Of a DNA stretch of 64,000 nucleotides, positions 1 through 8,827 are shown in pieces. How positions within the stretch are numbered: position 1 is the stretch's first letter; each line of letters starts with the position of its first letter. The position numbers were made by a program, and so were the translations under genes. Source of the DNA: Streptomyces glaucescens (lineage in GTDB: Bacteria > Actinomycetota > Actinomycetes > Streptomycetales > Streptomycetaceae); assembly GCF_000761215.1 (NCBI RefSeq), contig NZ_CP009438.1, forward strand, positions 1,206,001 to 1,270,000, in the 5' to 3' direction. The notes below the pieces were generated by a model, which saw nothing but the letters and a program-made list of their open reading frames with translations, did not search any database and was not told where the DNA came from.

Positions 1-389
1 AGCGGGCCGGCGAAGATCCGGAGCAGGGCGATGAACCGGCCGAAGAAGACGGCCCACATGCCCCACTTCTCGAAGGACCGCTCGGCGGTGGCGATGTGCC
101 CCTCACTGAAGTGGCGGGGGAACTTGTTGCCCAGCCAGGCCAGCAGCGGGCGGCCGCCCTTGCGTCCGATGGCGTAGCCGATGGAGTCGCCGATGATCGC
201 GCCGGCGGTCGCGCAGGCGCCGAGGATCACCGGGTCGATGTCGCCGTGCTGGGAGGCGAGGAGCGCGGAGGAGACCAGGATGATCTCGCCCGGCAGCGGG
301 ATGCCCAGGCTCTCCAGCCCGATGACCACTCCCACCAGCGCGTAGATGCTGACCGCGGGTACGGTCTCGAGCCATTCCTGGACGTGCAC
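1..389 (-). CDS. DedA family membrane protein (3' end cut by window edge)
   Basis: The N-terminal 129 residues of a DedA/VTT-family inner-membrane protein; the rest lies left of the window. The reading shows a hydrophobic first helix, the family motif LESLGIPLPGE near residues 25-35, a Gly-rich second segment (GDSIGYAIGRKGG) and the conserved GRF...R motif at the edge (FFGRFIALLR). DedA proteins are implicated in lipid-carrier flipping, membrane potential and envelope homeostasis. The GTG start at 389 has a GGGAGG ribosome site about 9 bases upstream. The family call is firm; the transported substrate cannot be told from sequence. Confidence 0.85.
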   Translation of the reverse strand, partial: MHVQEWLETVPAVSIYALVGVVIGLESLGIPLPGEIILVSSALLASQHGDIDPVILGACATAGAIIGDSIGYAIGRKGGRPLLAWLGNKFPRHFSEGHIATAERSFEKWGMWAVFFGRFIALLRIFAGP

Positions 390-505
390 CGCAGCTTCCC
401 TCCCGTCGCGTGGCCGGCATGCGCCCGGGCGGGCGCGTGCCGGTGCAGCCTACCGGGTCGGGGTGACACCGCCGTGTCCCACGGGTCACCGCGGTGGACG
501 CCGGT

Positions 506-2257
506 TCAGCCGGGGGGTGCGGCGAGGGCCGTGAGGACGGCTTCCCGGGCGGCCGGTACGGCGGGCTCCTCCGCGGACGCCGGCCCGGGGGCCGCAGCGG
601 GGAGGAGCGCCGGCACGGTCCGCGCGACCGGTGCGGGCGGCGGCTGCTGCCCGGAGGCGTTGTCGAACCGGCGCCTGGGCCGGTTCTCCGCGGCGCCGTC
701 GTCGACCGCTTCCAGGTCCCAGCGCTGCCCGGCCGAGCCGTCCCGGCCGGTGACGACGACGGTCGCCCCGGGACCTGCGGCGACGGCCCGGCCCGGGTCC
801 CGGACGGGCAGGAGTTCGCCGCGCACGGTGAGGTCGTAGCGCGTCCGCCCGGCCGGGGCGGCGCAGTCGGCGAGCACGGCCGTCCGGTCGCCGGCGTCCA
901 GGCAGAGCGCCGGGTCGGCGGCGCTGCGCAGCAGGCCGTCCTCGCGGTACGACCACTGCCCGGCGGAGGAGCAGTGCGCGAGCCCCGCCCGCGCGCCGGC
1001 CTCGGGCGCACCGCCGGGGTCGAGGCACCGGCCGGCGAGCCGGTTGCGGAGCCGGCCCCGGGCGAGTTCGTCCGCGTGGCCGGCGGGGGCGGCCGTGGGA
1101 GGCGGGGCGGGGTGCGTGGGGTCGGCGCCCGGGTGGAGGGTGTGGCTGCCGGGGGCGCCCCGGGTGGCGTCCGAACCGGGGCCGACACCGTTGTCACCGG
1201 GCCGGCCCCCGACGGCGAGCAGGGTGGCGAGCAGCGCGACGGAGGTGGCGCCGATGCCGATGAGGAGAGCGGGGGCGGGCCGTCGGAAGCCCGCGCGCGG
1301 CACGCCGCCGCGGGCCGCGGTGGTGCGGTGCCGGCCGACGGCCGCCGGGCGGGTGCGGTCACGGGTGCGCGCCCGCCGGCCGGGTGCGGCGGTCGCGGGG
1401 GCGGCGGCGCGGCCGGGTGCGGCTGTCGCGGGGGCGGCGGTGCGGCCCGGGCGGGAGTCGAGATAGCGGCGGGCGCCCCAGCCGAGCACGGTCTCCGCGA
1501 GCAGGGGCGCGAGGGAGCCGTCGAACGAGGCGAGTTGTTCGGCTGCGTACCGGCAGTACCGGCACTCCTGGAGATGCCGTTGCACATCGGGCAGCAGGGC
1601 TCCGCCCCGGCGCATCGGGACGTCGAGCAGACGGTTGTGGAACCGGCATTCCTTGGTGGGTGCGAGTTCCCGGTGGGCGCGTACGCAATTCGCCCGGAAT
1701 TGCTCTCTCGCCCGCTCCAGCGCGGTCCTGGCGGTGGGTGCGTCGATGCCCAGCAGACCGGCGGGTATGGTTATCGGTTCGGCTTCCACCTCGGTATGCC
1801 AGAGCAGACATTGCGCGGCTCCGGGAAGGGCGTGGAACGCGCGTTCGGCGAGGCGCCGCCGCTCCGGTGTGACCGCCCGGGTGGCGCGCAGTCCGCGCGC
1901 CCCGGTGGTCTTGCCCAGTTCCGGCATGAGCGCCGTCAGCCCCGCGTCGGCGGCCCACCCGGCGACCGTCCACCGCACGGCCGTGAGCAGGCGCGGCCGC
2001 AGGGCGCCGCCCGCCGGGGTGCCCAGGACCTGCCGGAACGCGGCACCGGCGGCCATGGCGGCCGAACTCGCCGGGGTGGCCAGGCAGATGGCGGCGTACT
2101 CGTGCGCCGCCCGCCAGTGCCGGGCGAGCAGCAGCGGGAGGGCCCGGGGGTCGGCGCCGGGGCCGCCGAGACGGGCGAGGAGTTCGCGGTCGGAGAGCCC
2201 GGGACCGGATCCGGGGCGGGGCGGGTGGGGCGGATGTGGGGGGTAAGGAGGTTGCAC
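506..2257 (-). CDS. Sigma-like / zinc-finger membrane protein with C-terminal ricin-type lectin domain
   Basis: A 583-residue multidomain protein. After a Pro-rich start, residues 25-115 and 143-189 resemble the helical regions of ECF-type sigma factors (the latter like the region-4 helix-turn-helix). Residues 228-235 carry an H-x3-C-x2-C zinc-finger pattern as in anti-sigma factors. An Ala/Pro/Arg-rich linker leads to one membrane helix (about 329-349), then a beta-trefoil ricin-type domain (about 404-517) with two Q-x-W motifs (GQWSY, QRWDL). The expected topology is a cytoplasmic regulatory half and an external sugar-binding half. The start was set at GTG 2257, which has AAGGAAAAAGG upstream; longer in-frame starts lack a ribosome site. 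Function is inferred from domains only. Confidence 0.75.
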   Translation of the reverse strand: MQPPYPPHPPHPPRPGSGPGLSDRELLARLGGPGADPRALPLLLARHWRAAHEYAAICLATPASSAAMAAGAAFRQVLGTPAGGALRPRLLTAVRWTVAGWAADAGLTALMPELGKTTGARGLRATRAVTPERRRLAERAFHALPGAAQCLLWHTEVEAEPITIPAGLLGIDAPTARTALERAREQFRANCVRAHRELAPTKECRFHNRLLDVPMRRGGALLPDVQRHLQECRYCRYAAEQLASFDGSLAPLLAETVLGWGARRYLDSRPGRTAAPATAAPGRAAAPATAAPGRRARTRDRTRPAAVGRHRTTAARGGVPRAGFRRPAPALLIGIGATSVALLATLLAVGGRPGDNGVGPGSDATRGAPGSHTLHPGADPTHPAPPPTAAPAGHADELARGRLRNRLAGRCLDPGGAPEAGARAGLAHCSSAGQWSYREDGLLRSAADPALCLDAGDRTAVLADCAAPAGRTRYDLTVRGELLPVRDPGRAVAAGPGATVVVTGRDGSAGQRWDLEAVDDGAAENRPRRRFDNASGQQPPPAPVARTVPALLPAAAPGPASAEEPAVPAAREAVLTALAAPPG

Positions 2258-2477
2258 GGAAAACCTTTTTCCTTCCGCACGTACAGGTGCCTTGCCTTTT
2301 CCTTCCCGCGGGGTGCCACACCTTCGCACAGACGCACCAGGCGAAACAAGGAGTTCGGGCGGCCAGGATTCGACCCGGCACGAATACATGGGCGTTACCG
2401 ACGGTATCCGCACCGGCATTCGGAATGGCCGCCTTTTCAGGCGGTCGGGCGCGCGCCGCGGGCGGCTCGCGCACACG

Positions 2478-2512
2478 ACGCGGGCCCCGGCCGTGACGGC
2501 CGGGGCCCGCGT
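2478..2512 (-). terminator. Strong hairpin downstream of the hotdog-fold gene
   Basis: A perfect 16-bp stem (2478-2493 with 2497-2512) and a TGA loop lies 12 bases past the stop of the minus-strand gene at 2525-2977. It has no U tract, which is normal for Streptomyces hairpin terminators. Confidence 0.7.
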
Positions 2513-2524
2513 CGGCCTGACGGC

Positions 2525-2977
2525 TCAGCTGTGGGGACGCAGCGTCCACACCACCGTCATCTCGCTCGTGACGGCGCCGTCCTCGCGCTGGATCGCGACG
2601 CTCACCGGGAACTCCGGACGCTCACCCGCGTCGAGTTCCGCGACGACGTCGGCGATCGGGCGGCCGAGGGTCGCCGTGGCCTTCACCGGACCCAGGGCGA
2701 TCTTCTTGAACGCGATGTCGGCGTGGACCGGGAGGGGGACCGCGCGCGAGAGCTGGTCGCCGAACGCGGCCAGGACGATCGCGCCGCTGGCCGACTCACC
2801 GAGGGTGAACATGGCCCCCGCGTGCGGCCCGCCGACGTGGTTGCGGTACTCGCTCTGGTCCGGCAGGGCCAGCACGGCCCTCTCCGGGGTGGTCTCCAGG
2901 TACTCCAGGTTCAGGGTCCGAACCATCGGCACCGTGGCGGCGAGCAGTTCGCCGATCGACATCTGGTCTGCGCTCAT
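2525..2977 (-). CDS. DUF4442 / PaaI-like hotdog-fold thioesterase-family protein
   Basis: A 150-residue single-domain protein with the hotdog fold pattern: a long N-terminal helix, then HVGGPHAGAMFTLGE, the conserved segment that forms the central helix and acyl-CoA pocket in PaaI/DUF4442 proteins. Such enzymes hydrolyse acyl-CoA thioesters, but the substrate here is unknown. A TAACCT hexamer (2984-2989) ends 6 bases before the ATG, so the transcript is probably leaderless. A strong hairpin follows the stop, so it is likely a one-gene unit. Confidence 0.8.
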   Translation of the reverse strand: MSADQMSIGELLAATVPMVRTLNLEYLETTPERAVLALPDQSEYRNHVGGPHAGAMFTLGESASGAIVLAAFGDQLSRAVPLPVHADIAFKKIALGPVKATATLGRPIADVVAELDAGERPEFPVSVAIQREDGAVTSEMTVVWTLRPHS

Positions 2978-3167
2978 GACCGCAGGTTACCCGCGAGTAG
3001 CCTCCACTGGCCAGAGCGGTGCGACGATCGCCGTGCGCTTCCGGCCGCCCGCACGGTCCGGCCGTAGGGGGCGCCGTCCGGAGGTCGCGGACGCACACGG
3101 TTTCGCTACCGCCCTGACGAGAGGCGGTGACCGAATCGTGTCGTGGACACCACTAGGGTTACCGCAC

Positions 3168-4223
3168 ATGTGGCCAGGACAGCAGCAGCCCGGGGGCGAG
3201 CAGAACCCGCAGGGGCAGAACCACCCGCAGGGGCAGAACAACCCGTACCAGCAGCCGGGGTACCAGCAGCCGAATCCCTACCAGCAGCCCGGCTACCAGC
3301 AGCCCAACCCGTACCAGCAGCAGCCGCAGTGGAACACCCCCGCACCGGCGGGCGCCCCGCAGCCGGCGACGGTGGTCGCGGGCGGAGGCGGCGGCGCCGG
3401 CGGTGGCGGCAACCGGACCAAGCTGGTCGCGATCGTGGCGGCCACGGCCGTCGTCGTGGCGGCCGGCGTGACCGGATTCCTGGTCCTGGGGGGCGACAAG
3501 GACGACGAGGCCGGCGGCGGGTCCGGGACGAAGGCCAGCCAGTCGCCCACGCCGACCGCCGAACCCACCGCCACGTCCTCGGGGGGCGACGACAACCCGC
3601 GCGACGGCGAGGCCGAGAAGCCGACGATCGCGGGCTGGAAGGTCGTCGTGAACCCCCGGTGGGGCGTCGCCTTCGACGTGCCCGCCGACTGGGAGGTGCG
3701 GGACCCGGGCGTGCTCATCGCGTTCGAGGAGGAGAACGCGGACGAGCTGAAGCCCCTCGTCACCATGACCGGAACCGCCGTCTACAAGTCCAAGTGGTGC
3801 ACGTCCGACGACGACAAGGACGGCCGGACCGAGGACACCTCGCTCGCCGCCGTCGGCACCAAGGGCGCGGACGGCGCCAAGAACACCGACGAGGTCGCCA
3901 TCAACACGGTCGCCTGGTGGGTCTACGGCGGCTACACCCAGCCGGACAAGAAGAGCATGGTCTTCGAGGAGAAGGCCGAGCCCTTCACCACCACCTCCGG
4001 CATCGAGGGCAGCATCGCCTGGGCGGAGTCCAAGGACACCCCCCGCAAGGGCAAGTGCGCGAGCGACGGCAAGGCGATGACGTTCGGCTTCAAGAACTCC
4101 GCGGGCAACTACGTGTCGTGGAACTTCTTCGGCGCCAAGGGCGTGAAGCAGGAAGTCACCAAGGAGACCATCCTGAAGATCGCCGGCACCGTCCGGCTGC
4201 ACGGTGAGCCCACGGAGGGCTGA
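3168..4223 (+). CDS. Gln/Pro-rich single-pass membrane protein of unknown function
   Basis: A 351-residue protein in three parts. Residues 1-55 are a Gln/Pro/Tyr/Asn-rich tail with repeated GYQQPNPYQQP. One membrane helix follows (about 87-107, rich in Val/Ala). After a Ser/Thr/Pro linker comes an extracellular domain of about 210 residues beginning GWKVVVNPRWGVAFDVPADW. That opening resembles the domain of other actinobacterial proteins of this shape, none with known activity. Two Cys residues (in KWCTSD and KGKCASD) could form a disulfide. TAGGGT (3154-3159) ends 8 bases before the ATG, so it is likely leaderless. I cannot assign a function. Confidence 0.75.
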   Translation: MWPGQQQPGGEQNPQGQNHPQGQNNPYQQPGYQQPNPYQQPGYQQPNPYQQQPQWNTPAPAGAPQPATVVAGGGGGAGGGGNRTKLVAIVAATAVVVAAGVTGFLVLGGDKDDEAGGGSGTKASQSPTPTAEPTATSSGGDDNPRDGEAEKPTIAGWKVVVNPRWGVAFDVPADWEVRDPGVLIAFEEENADELKPLVTMTGTAVYKSKWCTSDDDKDGRTEDTSLAAVGTKGADGAKNTDEVAINTVAWWVYGGYTQPDKKSMVFEEKAEPFTTTSGIEGSIAWAESKDTPRKGKCASDGKAMTFGFKNSAGNYVSWNFFGAKGVKQEVTKETILKIAGTVRLHGEPTEG

Positions 4224-4288
4224 CCCGCGCAGGGCGGGGGCGCGGACCCGGTTTGGCAAGCCGGGCCCCGGGCGGTGATAGTCAGCCG

Positions 4289-5641
4289 GTGAACTCCGCC
4301 GCCGATCCCACCGTCCCCGCCCCCGGGCGCCGTCCGCGCAGGCCCGCGCCGCGCAGACCCGCCTGGGCGGGGCGCAACTACAGCCTGCTGACCGCCGCCG
4401 CGGCCGTCACCCACCTGGGCAGCCACGGCGCCCTGATCGCCGCCGCGTTCGCCGTGCTCGACGCCGGCGGCGACGGCGGCGACGTGGGTCTGGTCGCCGC
4501 CGCCCGCACCGTGCCGCTGGTGCTGTTCCTGCTGATCGGCGGCGCGCTGGCGGACCGGCTGCCGCGGCACCGGGTGATGGTCGCGGCGAACGTCCTCAAC
4601 TGCGCCTCGCAGGGCGCGTTCGCCCTGCTGGTGCTCACCGGCGACCCGCAGTTGTGGCAGATGATGCTGCTCACCGCCCTGAACGGCACCGGTCAGGCGT
4701 TCTTCAGCCCGGCCGCCGAGGGCATGCTGCTCTCCTCGGTGCAGGGCGAGCAGGCCGGCCGGGCCTTCGCGGTGTTCCGGATGGCGATGCAGGGCGCGGC
4801 GCTGGGCGGCGCCGCCCTCGGTGGCGCCATGGTCGCGGCGATCGGACCGGGCTGGGTGCTGGCGGCCGACGCGGCGGCCTTCGCGGTCGCCGCGGGGCTG
4901 CGCTCCTTCCTCGACGTCAGCGGTGTCCCGGCGCGCGCGCCGGGCGGCGGCCTGCTCGCCGATCTGCGCGAGGGCTGGCGGGAGGTCGCCGGACGGCCCT
5001 GGCTGTGGGGCATCGTCGTGCAGTTCTCGCTCGCCAACGCCGTGGTCGCCGCCGCCGACGCGGTCTACGGCCCGCTGGTCGCCCGCGACCACCTCGGCGG
5101 GCCCGCGCCCTGGGGTCTGGCGCTCGGCTTCTTCGGGGCGGGCACGGTCGCCGGCGCGCTGCTGATGACCCGCTGGAAGCCGCGCCGGCTGCTGCTCGCG
5201 GGCACGCTGTGCGTCTTCCCGCTGGCCCTGCCCTCCGCGGCGCTCGCCGTGCCGGTGCCGGCGGCCGCGCTGTGCGCGGTGATGTTCGTGACCGGGGTGA
5301 CGCTGGAGGTGTTCGGGGTGTCCTGGATGACCGCCCTGCACCAGGAGATACCGGAGGACAAGCTCTCCCGGGTCTCGGCCTACGACTGGTTCGGCTCGGT
5401 GGCGCTGGTGCCGCTGGCCACGGCCCTGGCCGGCCCCGCCGAGCAAGCGTTCGGGCGCACCGCGGCGCTGTGGGGGTGCGCGGTGCTGGTCGTGGTGGCC
5501 ACGGCGGCGGTGCTGTGCGTGCCGGACGTACGCCGTCTGCGGCGGCGGACCAAGGAGGTCGCGGTGGCGGGCGCGCCGGCCGTGCCCGGCGCCGGGAGCG
5601 GCTCAGCCGATGCCGAACGCGCCGTCGGGGGGCTCGGGTGA
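4289..5641 (+). CDS. MFS transporter (drug-efflux-like)
   Basis: A 450-residue protein with about 12 hydrophobic segments and the MFS loop signature between helices 2 and 3 (GGALADRLPRHRVMV). The sequence type is the Bcr/enterobactin-exporter-like MFS group common in actinomycetes; the substrate is unknown. GATAGT (4277-4282) ends 6 bases before the GTG start at 4289, suggesting a leaderless message; a TTG at 4253 is the longer alternative. The 3' end overlaps the convergent gene at 5603 by 39 bp. Confidence 0.85.
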   Translation: MNSAADPTVPAPGRRPRRPAPRRPAWAGRNYSLLTAAAAVTHLGSHGALIAAAFAVLDAGGDGGDVGLVAAARTVPLVLFLLIGGALADRLPRHRVMVAANVLNCASQGAFALLVLTGDPQLWQMMLLTALNGTGQAFFSPAAEGMLLSSVQGEQAGRAFAVFRMAMQGAALGGAALGGAMVAAIGPGWVLAADAAAFAVAAGLRSFLDVSGVPARAPGGGLLADLREGWREVAGRPWLWGIVVQFSLANAVVAAADAVYGPLVARDHLGGPAPWGLALGFFGAGTVAGALLMTRWKPRRLLLAGTLCVFPLALPSAALAVPVPAAALCAVMFVTGVTLEVFGVSWMTALHQEIPEDKLSRVSAYDWFGSVALVPLATALAGPAEQAFGRTAALWGCAVLVVVATAAVLCVPDVRRLRRRTKEVAVAGAPAVPGAGSGSADAERAVGGLG

Positions 5642-6448
5642 CGGTACGGCGTCCTCGTCGCGGACGGGCCGGGCATCGCCGGTGAAGGCCCGCAGCGCGC
5701 TCCCGTGCTCGACCCGGGCGGGGAAGGCGTCGGCGGCGGTGAGCCGGGTCAGCGCGGCGATGCCGACCGGACGGTGCGCGGCGACCAGCACCGCGTTGCC
5801 GAACCGGCGGCCCCGCAGTACGGCCGGTTCGGCGATCAGCGCGAGTTCCGCGAAGACCGCCGCGAAGGTGGCGAGCTGGGAGCGGAGGAAGGCGAAGGGC
5901 GCCGCGTCGGCGAGGTTCGCCAGGTAGACGCCGTCCGCGCGCAGCACCCGCTCGGCCTCCCGGGCGTAGGCGAGGGAGGTCAGGTGCGCGGGCACCCGGG
6001 AGCCGCCGAACACGTCGGCGACGAGGACGTCCGCGCTGTCGTCGGGGGCACCGGCCAGCCAGTCCCGGGCGTCGGCCGCGTGCAGCGCGATGCCGGCGCC
6101 GGCCGGGAGGGGCAGGTGTTCGACGACGAGGTCCAGCAGCGCCCGGTCGGCCTCGACGACGTCCTGCCGGGAGCCGGGCCGGGTCGCCGCCACGTACCGG
6201 GGCAGGGTCAGCGCCCCGCCGCCGAGGTGCAGCACGTCCAGCGCCCGTTCCGGCTCCGCGAGGGTGTCGAGCACGTGCCCGAGCCGCCGGGCGTACTCGA
6301 ACTCCAGGTGCGCCGGCTCGTCGAGGTCCACGTACGACTGGGGCGCTCCGTCCACGGTGAGCAGCCAGGCCCGCTCCCGGTCCACGTCGGGCATCAGCTT
6401 GGCCGTCCCCTGATCGACGGACCGGCTGACGGGTATGGGCTCGTTCAC
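5603..6448 (-). CDS. Spermidine-synthase-like methyltransferase-fold protein
   Basis: A 281-residue Rossmann-fold protein of the spermidine/spermine synthase family. It has the nucleotide-binding loop LDVLHLGGGALTLPRY, an acidic strand end (DVVEADRALLDLV), a DARDWL motif and the substrate-loop equivalent VLVADVFGG where true synthases have an Asp pair. Family members make polyamines, but many actinobacterial copies are of unknown activity and sit outside polyamine operons, as here. The GTG start is preceded by CACAAT 6 bases upstream (6455-6460), so probably leaderless. Convergent overlap of 39 bp with the MFS gene. Confidence 0.75.
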   Translation of the reverse strand: MNEPIPVSRSVDQGTAKLMPDVDRERAWLLTVDGAPQSYVDLDEPAHLEFEYARRLGHVLDTLAEPERALDVLHLGGGALTLPRYVAATRPGSRQDVVEADRALLDLVVEHLPLPAGAGIALHAADARDWLAGAPDDSADVLVADVFGGSRVPAHLTSLAYAREAERVLRADGVYLANLADAAPFAFLRSQLATFAAVFAELALIAEPAVLRGRRFGNAVLVAAHRPVGIAALTRLTAADAFPARVEHGSALRAFTGDARPVRDEDAVPSPEPPDGAFGIG

Positions 6449-6507
6449 GGGTCCATTGTGCCGGTGGCCGCGGCCCGCCCCACGCCGCCGGGCCGCCTGC
6501 GGGGGCG

Positions 6508-6554
6508 GGGTGGCGCCCGCCGGCCGGCCCGGCGCCGGAAGGCGGGCGCCACCC
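6508..6554 (-). terminator. Terminator hairpin after tuf3
   Basis: 14-bp inverted repeat (6508-6521 with 6541-6554) with a 19-base GC-rich loop, beginning 6 bases past the tuf3 stop codon. Confidence 0.65.
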
Positions 6555-6559
6555 GTCGT

Positions 6560-7729
6560 TCAGCCGACGGTGGTCACCGTGCCCGCGCCGACCGTGCGTC
6601 CGCCCTCGCGGACGGCGAAGCCGAGGCCCGGCTCCAGCGGCACCTCGCGGTCCAGCTCCACCGTCACGGTGACGGTGTCGCCGGGGCGGGCGACCGCGGT
6701 GTCGCCGAGGTCGACGGTGCCGGCCACGTCGGCGGTGCGGAGGTAGAACTGCGGCCGGTAGCCGGTGGCCACCGGTGTCGTCCGGCCGCCCTCGCGGGCC
6801 GACAGGACGTACACCCGCGCGGTGAAGCGCCGGCGGGGCGCGACGCTGCCGGGCGCGGCGACGACGTGCCCGCGCCGGACCGCGTCGCGGGGCACGCCGC
6901 GCAGCAGCAGGGCCACGTTGTCCCCGGCCTGCGCCTCCTCCATCGGCTTGCCGAACGTCTCCAGGCCGGTGACGACCGACTGCACGCCGGCCCCCGGCAC
7001 CTCGACCCGGTCGCCGAGCCGGACCGTGCCCCGCTCGACGGCGCCGGTGACGACGGTGCCGCGGCCGGTGATGGTCAGCACGTTCTCCACGGGCAGCAGG
7101 AACGGTGCGTCCAGGTACCGCTCGGGCAGGGGCACATAGGTGTCCACCGCGTCGAGCAGCGCCTCGACGGACGCCGTCCAGCGCGGGTCGCCCTCCAGTG
7201 CCCTCAGCCCGGAGACGCGGACGACCGGGACGGAGTCGCCGCCGTAGCCGTGCGCGGTGAGCAGGTCGCGGACCTCCAGTTCGACCAGGTCGATCAGCTC
7301 CTCGTCGCCCGCGTCCGCCTTGTTCAGGGCGACGACGACGTGGTCGACGCCCACCTGCCGGGCGAGCAGCACGTGCTCCGCGGTCTGCGGCATGATCCCG
7401 TCGAGCGCGGAGACGACGAGGATCGCCCCGTCGAGCTGGGCCGCGCCGGTGACCATGTTCTTCACGTAGTCGGCGTGGCCGGGCATGTCGACGTGCGCGT
7501 AGTGCCGGGTGTCGGTCTCGTACTCGACGTGCGCGATGTTGATGGTGATGCCCCGCGCCGCCTCCTCCGGGGCGCGGTCGATGCGGTCGGACGGCACGAA
7601 CGTGCCGGTGCCGCGCTCGGCGAGGACCTTGGTGATGGCGGCGGTCAGGGTGGTCTTGCCGTGGTCGACGTGGCCCATGGTGCCGATGTTGAGGTGCGGT
7701 TTGGTGCGGACGTACGCCGTCTTGGACAT
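6560..7729 (-). CDS. tuf3: Elongation factor Tu, divergent third type (EF-Tu3)
   Basis: A 389-residue EF-Tu that would carry aminoacyl-tRNA to the ribosome. All GTPase motifs are present: GHVDHGKT (19-26), RGITI (59-63), D-x-x-G as DMPGH (81-85), NKAD (136-139) and S-x-L as SGL (173-175). It differs from housekeeping EF-Tu at normally fixed spots: Met for Cys in DCPGH, TGAVERG for TGRVERG (228-234), and many domain 2/3 changes. It stands alone, not in a str operon with rpsL, rpsG and fusA, which fits the additional tuf3 gene of Streptomyces. GAGGT is placed as a ribosome site before the ATG. Streptomyces tuf3 is reported to be poorly expressed and under positive stringent control. Confidence 0.9.
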   Translation of the reverse strand: MSKTAYVRTKPHLNIGTMGHVDHGKTTLTAAITKVLAERGTGTFVPSDRIDRAPEEAARGITINIAHVEYETDTRHYAHVDMPGHADYVKNMVTGAAQLDGAILVVSALDGIMPQTAEHVLLARQVGVDHVVVALNKADAGDEELIDLVELEVRDLLTAHGYGGDSVPVVRVSGLRALEGDPRWTASVEALLDAVDTYVPLPERYLDAPFLLPVENVLTITGRGTVVTGAVERGTVRLGDRVEVPGAGVQSVVTGLETFGKPMEEAQAGDNVALLLRGVPRDAVRRGHVVAAPGSVAPRRRFTARVYVLSAREGGRTTPVATGYRPQFYLRTADVAGTVDLGDTAVARPGDTVTVTVELDREVPLEPGLGFAVREGGRTVGAGTVTTVG

Positions 7730-8055
7730 GGCGGTACCTCGACGTCTCTGCGGAGCGGGCTCCGCGCCGGAGGAAGGGGGACCCCGAGGACTGGCCGACC
7801 CTCCCCCTGCGGGGTCCGCCGGACGATCCGGAGAGGGTCAGCTTCGGGCGCCGTCGACGGCGGCCGGGAAGAGGGGCACGGCAGCCTTCGGGGCATCCGC
7901 GACCGCGGACGCTGCGAGAAGGAAGGCGTACCGGAACATGACGCAGATCATTGCCGACGCGTCGTCCCACGTCGAACGGTTTTCCGGGGGCCGGACGGGC
8001 CGTCGGGCGGAGGCGGTTGCGGCGATCACGCCCCTTCGTCGGTTAGTGTCGCCGG
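7730..8055. other. Divergent intergenic region between tuf3 and the VTT-family gene
   Basis: 326 bp without a supported gene. It must carry the tuf3 promoter on the minus strand (no convincing -35/-10 pair could be picked) and the promoter of the gene at 8056 (TAGTGT at 8044-8049). A 37-codon minus-strand frame ending near 7838 has a hydrophobic stretch but no ribosome site and was not called. Confidence 0.4.
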
Positions 8056-8823
8056 ATGCTCGATGCCACCACCCGCTCTGGGGGCACCGCCACGGCCACT
8101 CCCCTGGCCGCCGCCTCGGATCTCGCCGTCGCCGTCCCCGCGCCCGCCGGTCTCCCGGCGCGCTGCGCGCGCGTGCTGCTCTCTCCCTGGGCCCGTTTCT
8201 CGCTGCTCGTCGCGCTGCTCGTGGCCGCCGCGACGTCGGTGCTGCTGTTCGAGCCGCAGCGGCTGCTCGCGCACGGCTGGCCGCCGCAGCTGAGCGGCGC
8301 CGCGGCGGCGCTGGTGTTCGCCCTGGCGTACGGCCTGTGCACGGTGGCGTTCGTGCCCCGGCCGCTGCTGAACCTGGCGGCGGGCGCACTGTTCGGCTCG
8401 CAGCTGGGCCTCGGCGCGGCGGTGGGCGGCACGGTGCTCGGCGCGGGGCTGGCCTTCGGGCTGGGGCGGCTGCTGGGGCAGGACGCGCTGCGTCCGCTGC
8501 TGCGCGGCCGGGTGCTCACGGCCGTGGACGGGCAGCTGAGCCGGCACGGCTTCCGCTCGATGCTGGCGGTGCGGCTGTTCCCCGGGGTGCCGTTCTCGGC
8601 GGCGAACTACTGCGCCGCCGTGTCCCGGATGGGCTGGCTGCCGTTCCTGCTCGCGACGGCGCTCGGTTCGGTGCCGAACACCGCCGCGTACGTCGTGGCG
8701 GGCGCCCGGGCCTCGACGCCCACCTCGCCGGCCTTCCTGATCGCCATGGGCTGTATCGCGCTGCCGGCGCTGGCCGGTGCGGTGGTGGCCTGGCGCAAGC
8801 GCCACCACCTGCGGACCCGCTGA
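8056..8823 (+). CDS. TVP38/TMEM64 (VTT-domain) membrane protein
   Basis: A 255-residue integral membrane protein with about six hydrophobic segments. The VTT signature is clear: FVPRPLLNLAAGALFG followed by a Gly-rich helix (GAAVGGTVLGAGLAFGLGR) and the RLFPGVPFSAANY block. VTT proteins are related to the DedA family at the left edge of the window and are linked to lipid scrambling and envelope integrity. TAGTGT (8044-8049) lies 6 bases before the ATG, so the transcript is likely leaderless. The convergent thiolase gene ends only 5 bp past this stop. Confidence 0.85.
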   Translation: MLDATTRSGGTATATPLAAASDLAVAVPAPAGLPARCARVLLSPWARFSLLVALLVAAATSVLLFEPQRLLAHGWPPQLSGAAAALVFALAYGLCTVAFVPRPLLNLAAGALFGSQLGLGAAVGGTVLGAGLAFGLGRLLGQDALRPLLRGRVLTAVDGQLSRHGFRSMLAVRLFPGVPFSAANYCAAVSRMGWLPFLLATALGSVPNTAAYVVAGARASTPTSPAFLIAMGCIALPALAGAVVAWRKRHHLRTR

Positions 8824-8827
8824 CCCG

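Noticed and set aside
7838..7948. Possible leader peptide gene upstream of tuf3
   Set aside because: A short frame with a hydrophobic stretch, but no ribosome site and no codon bias; cannot be told from noise.
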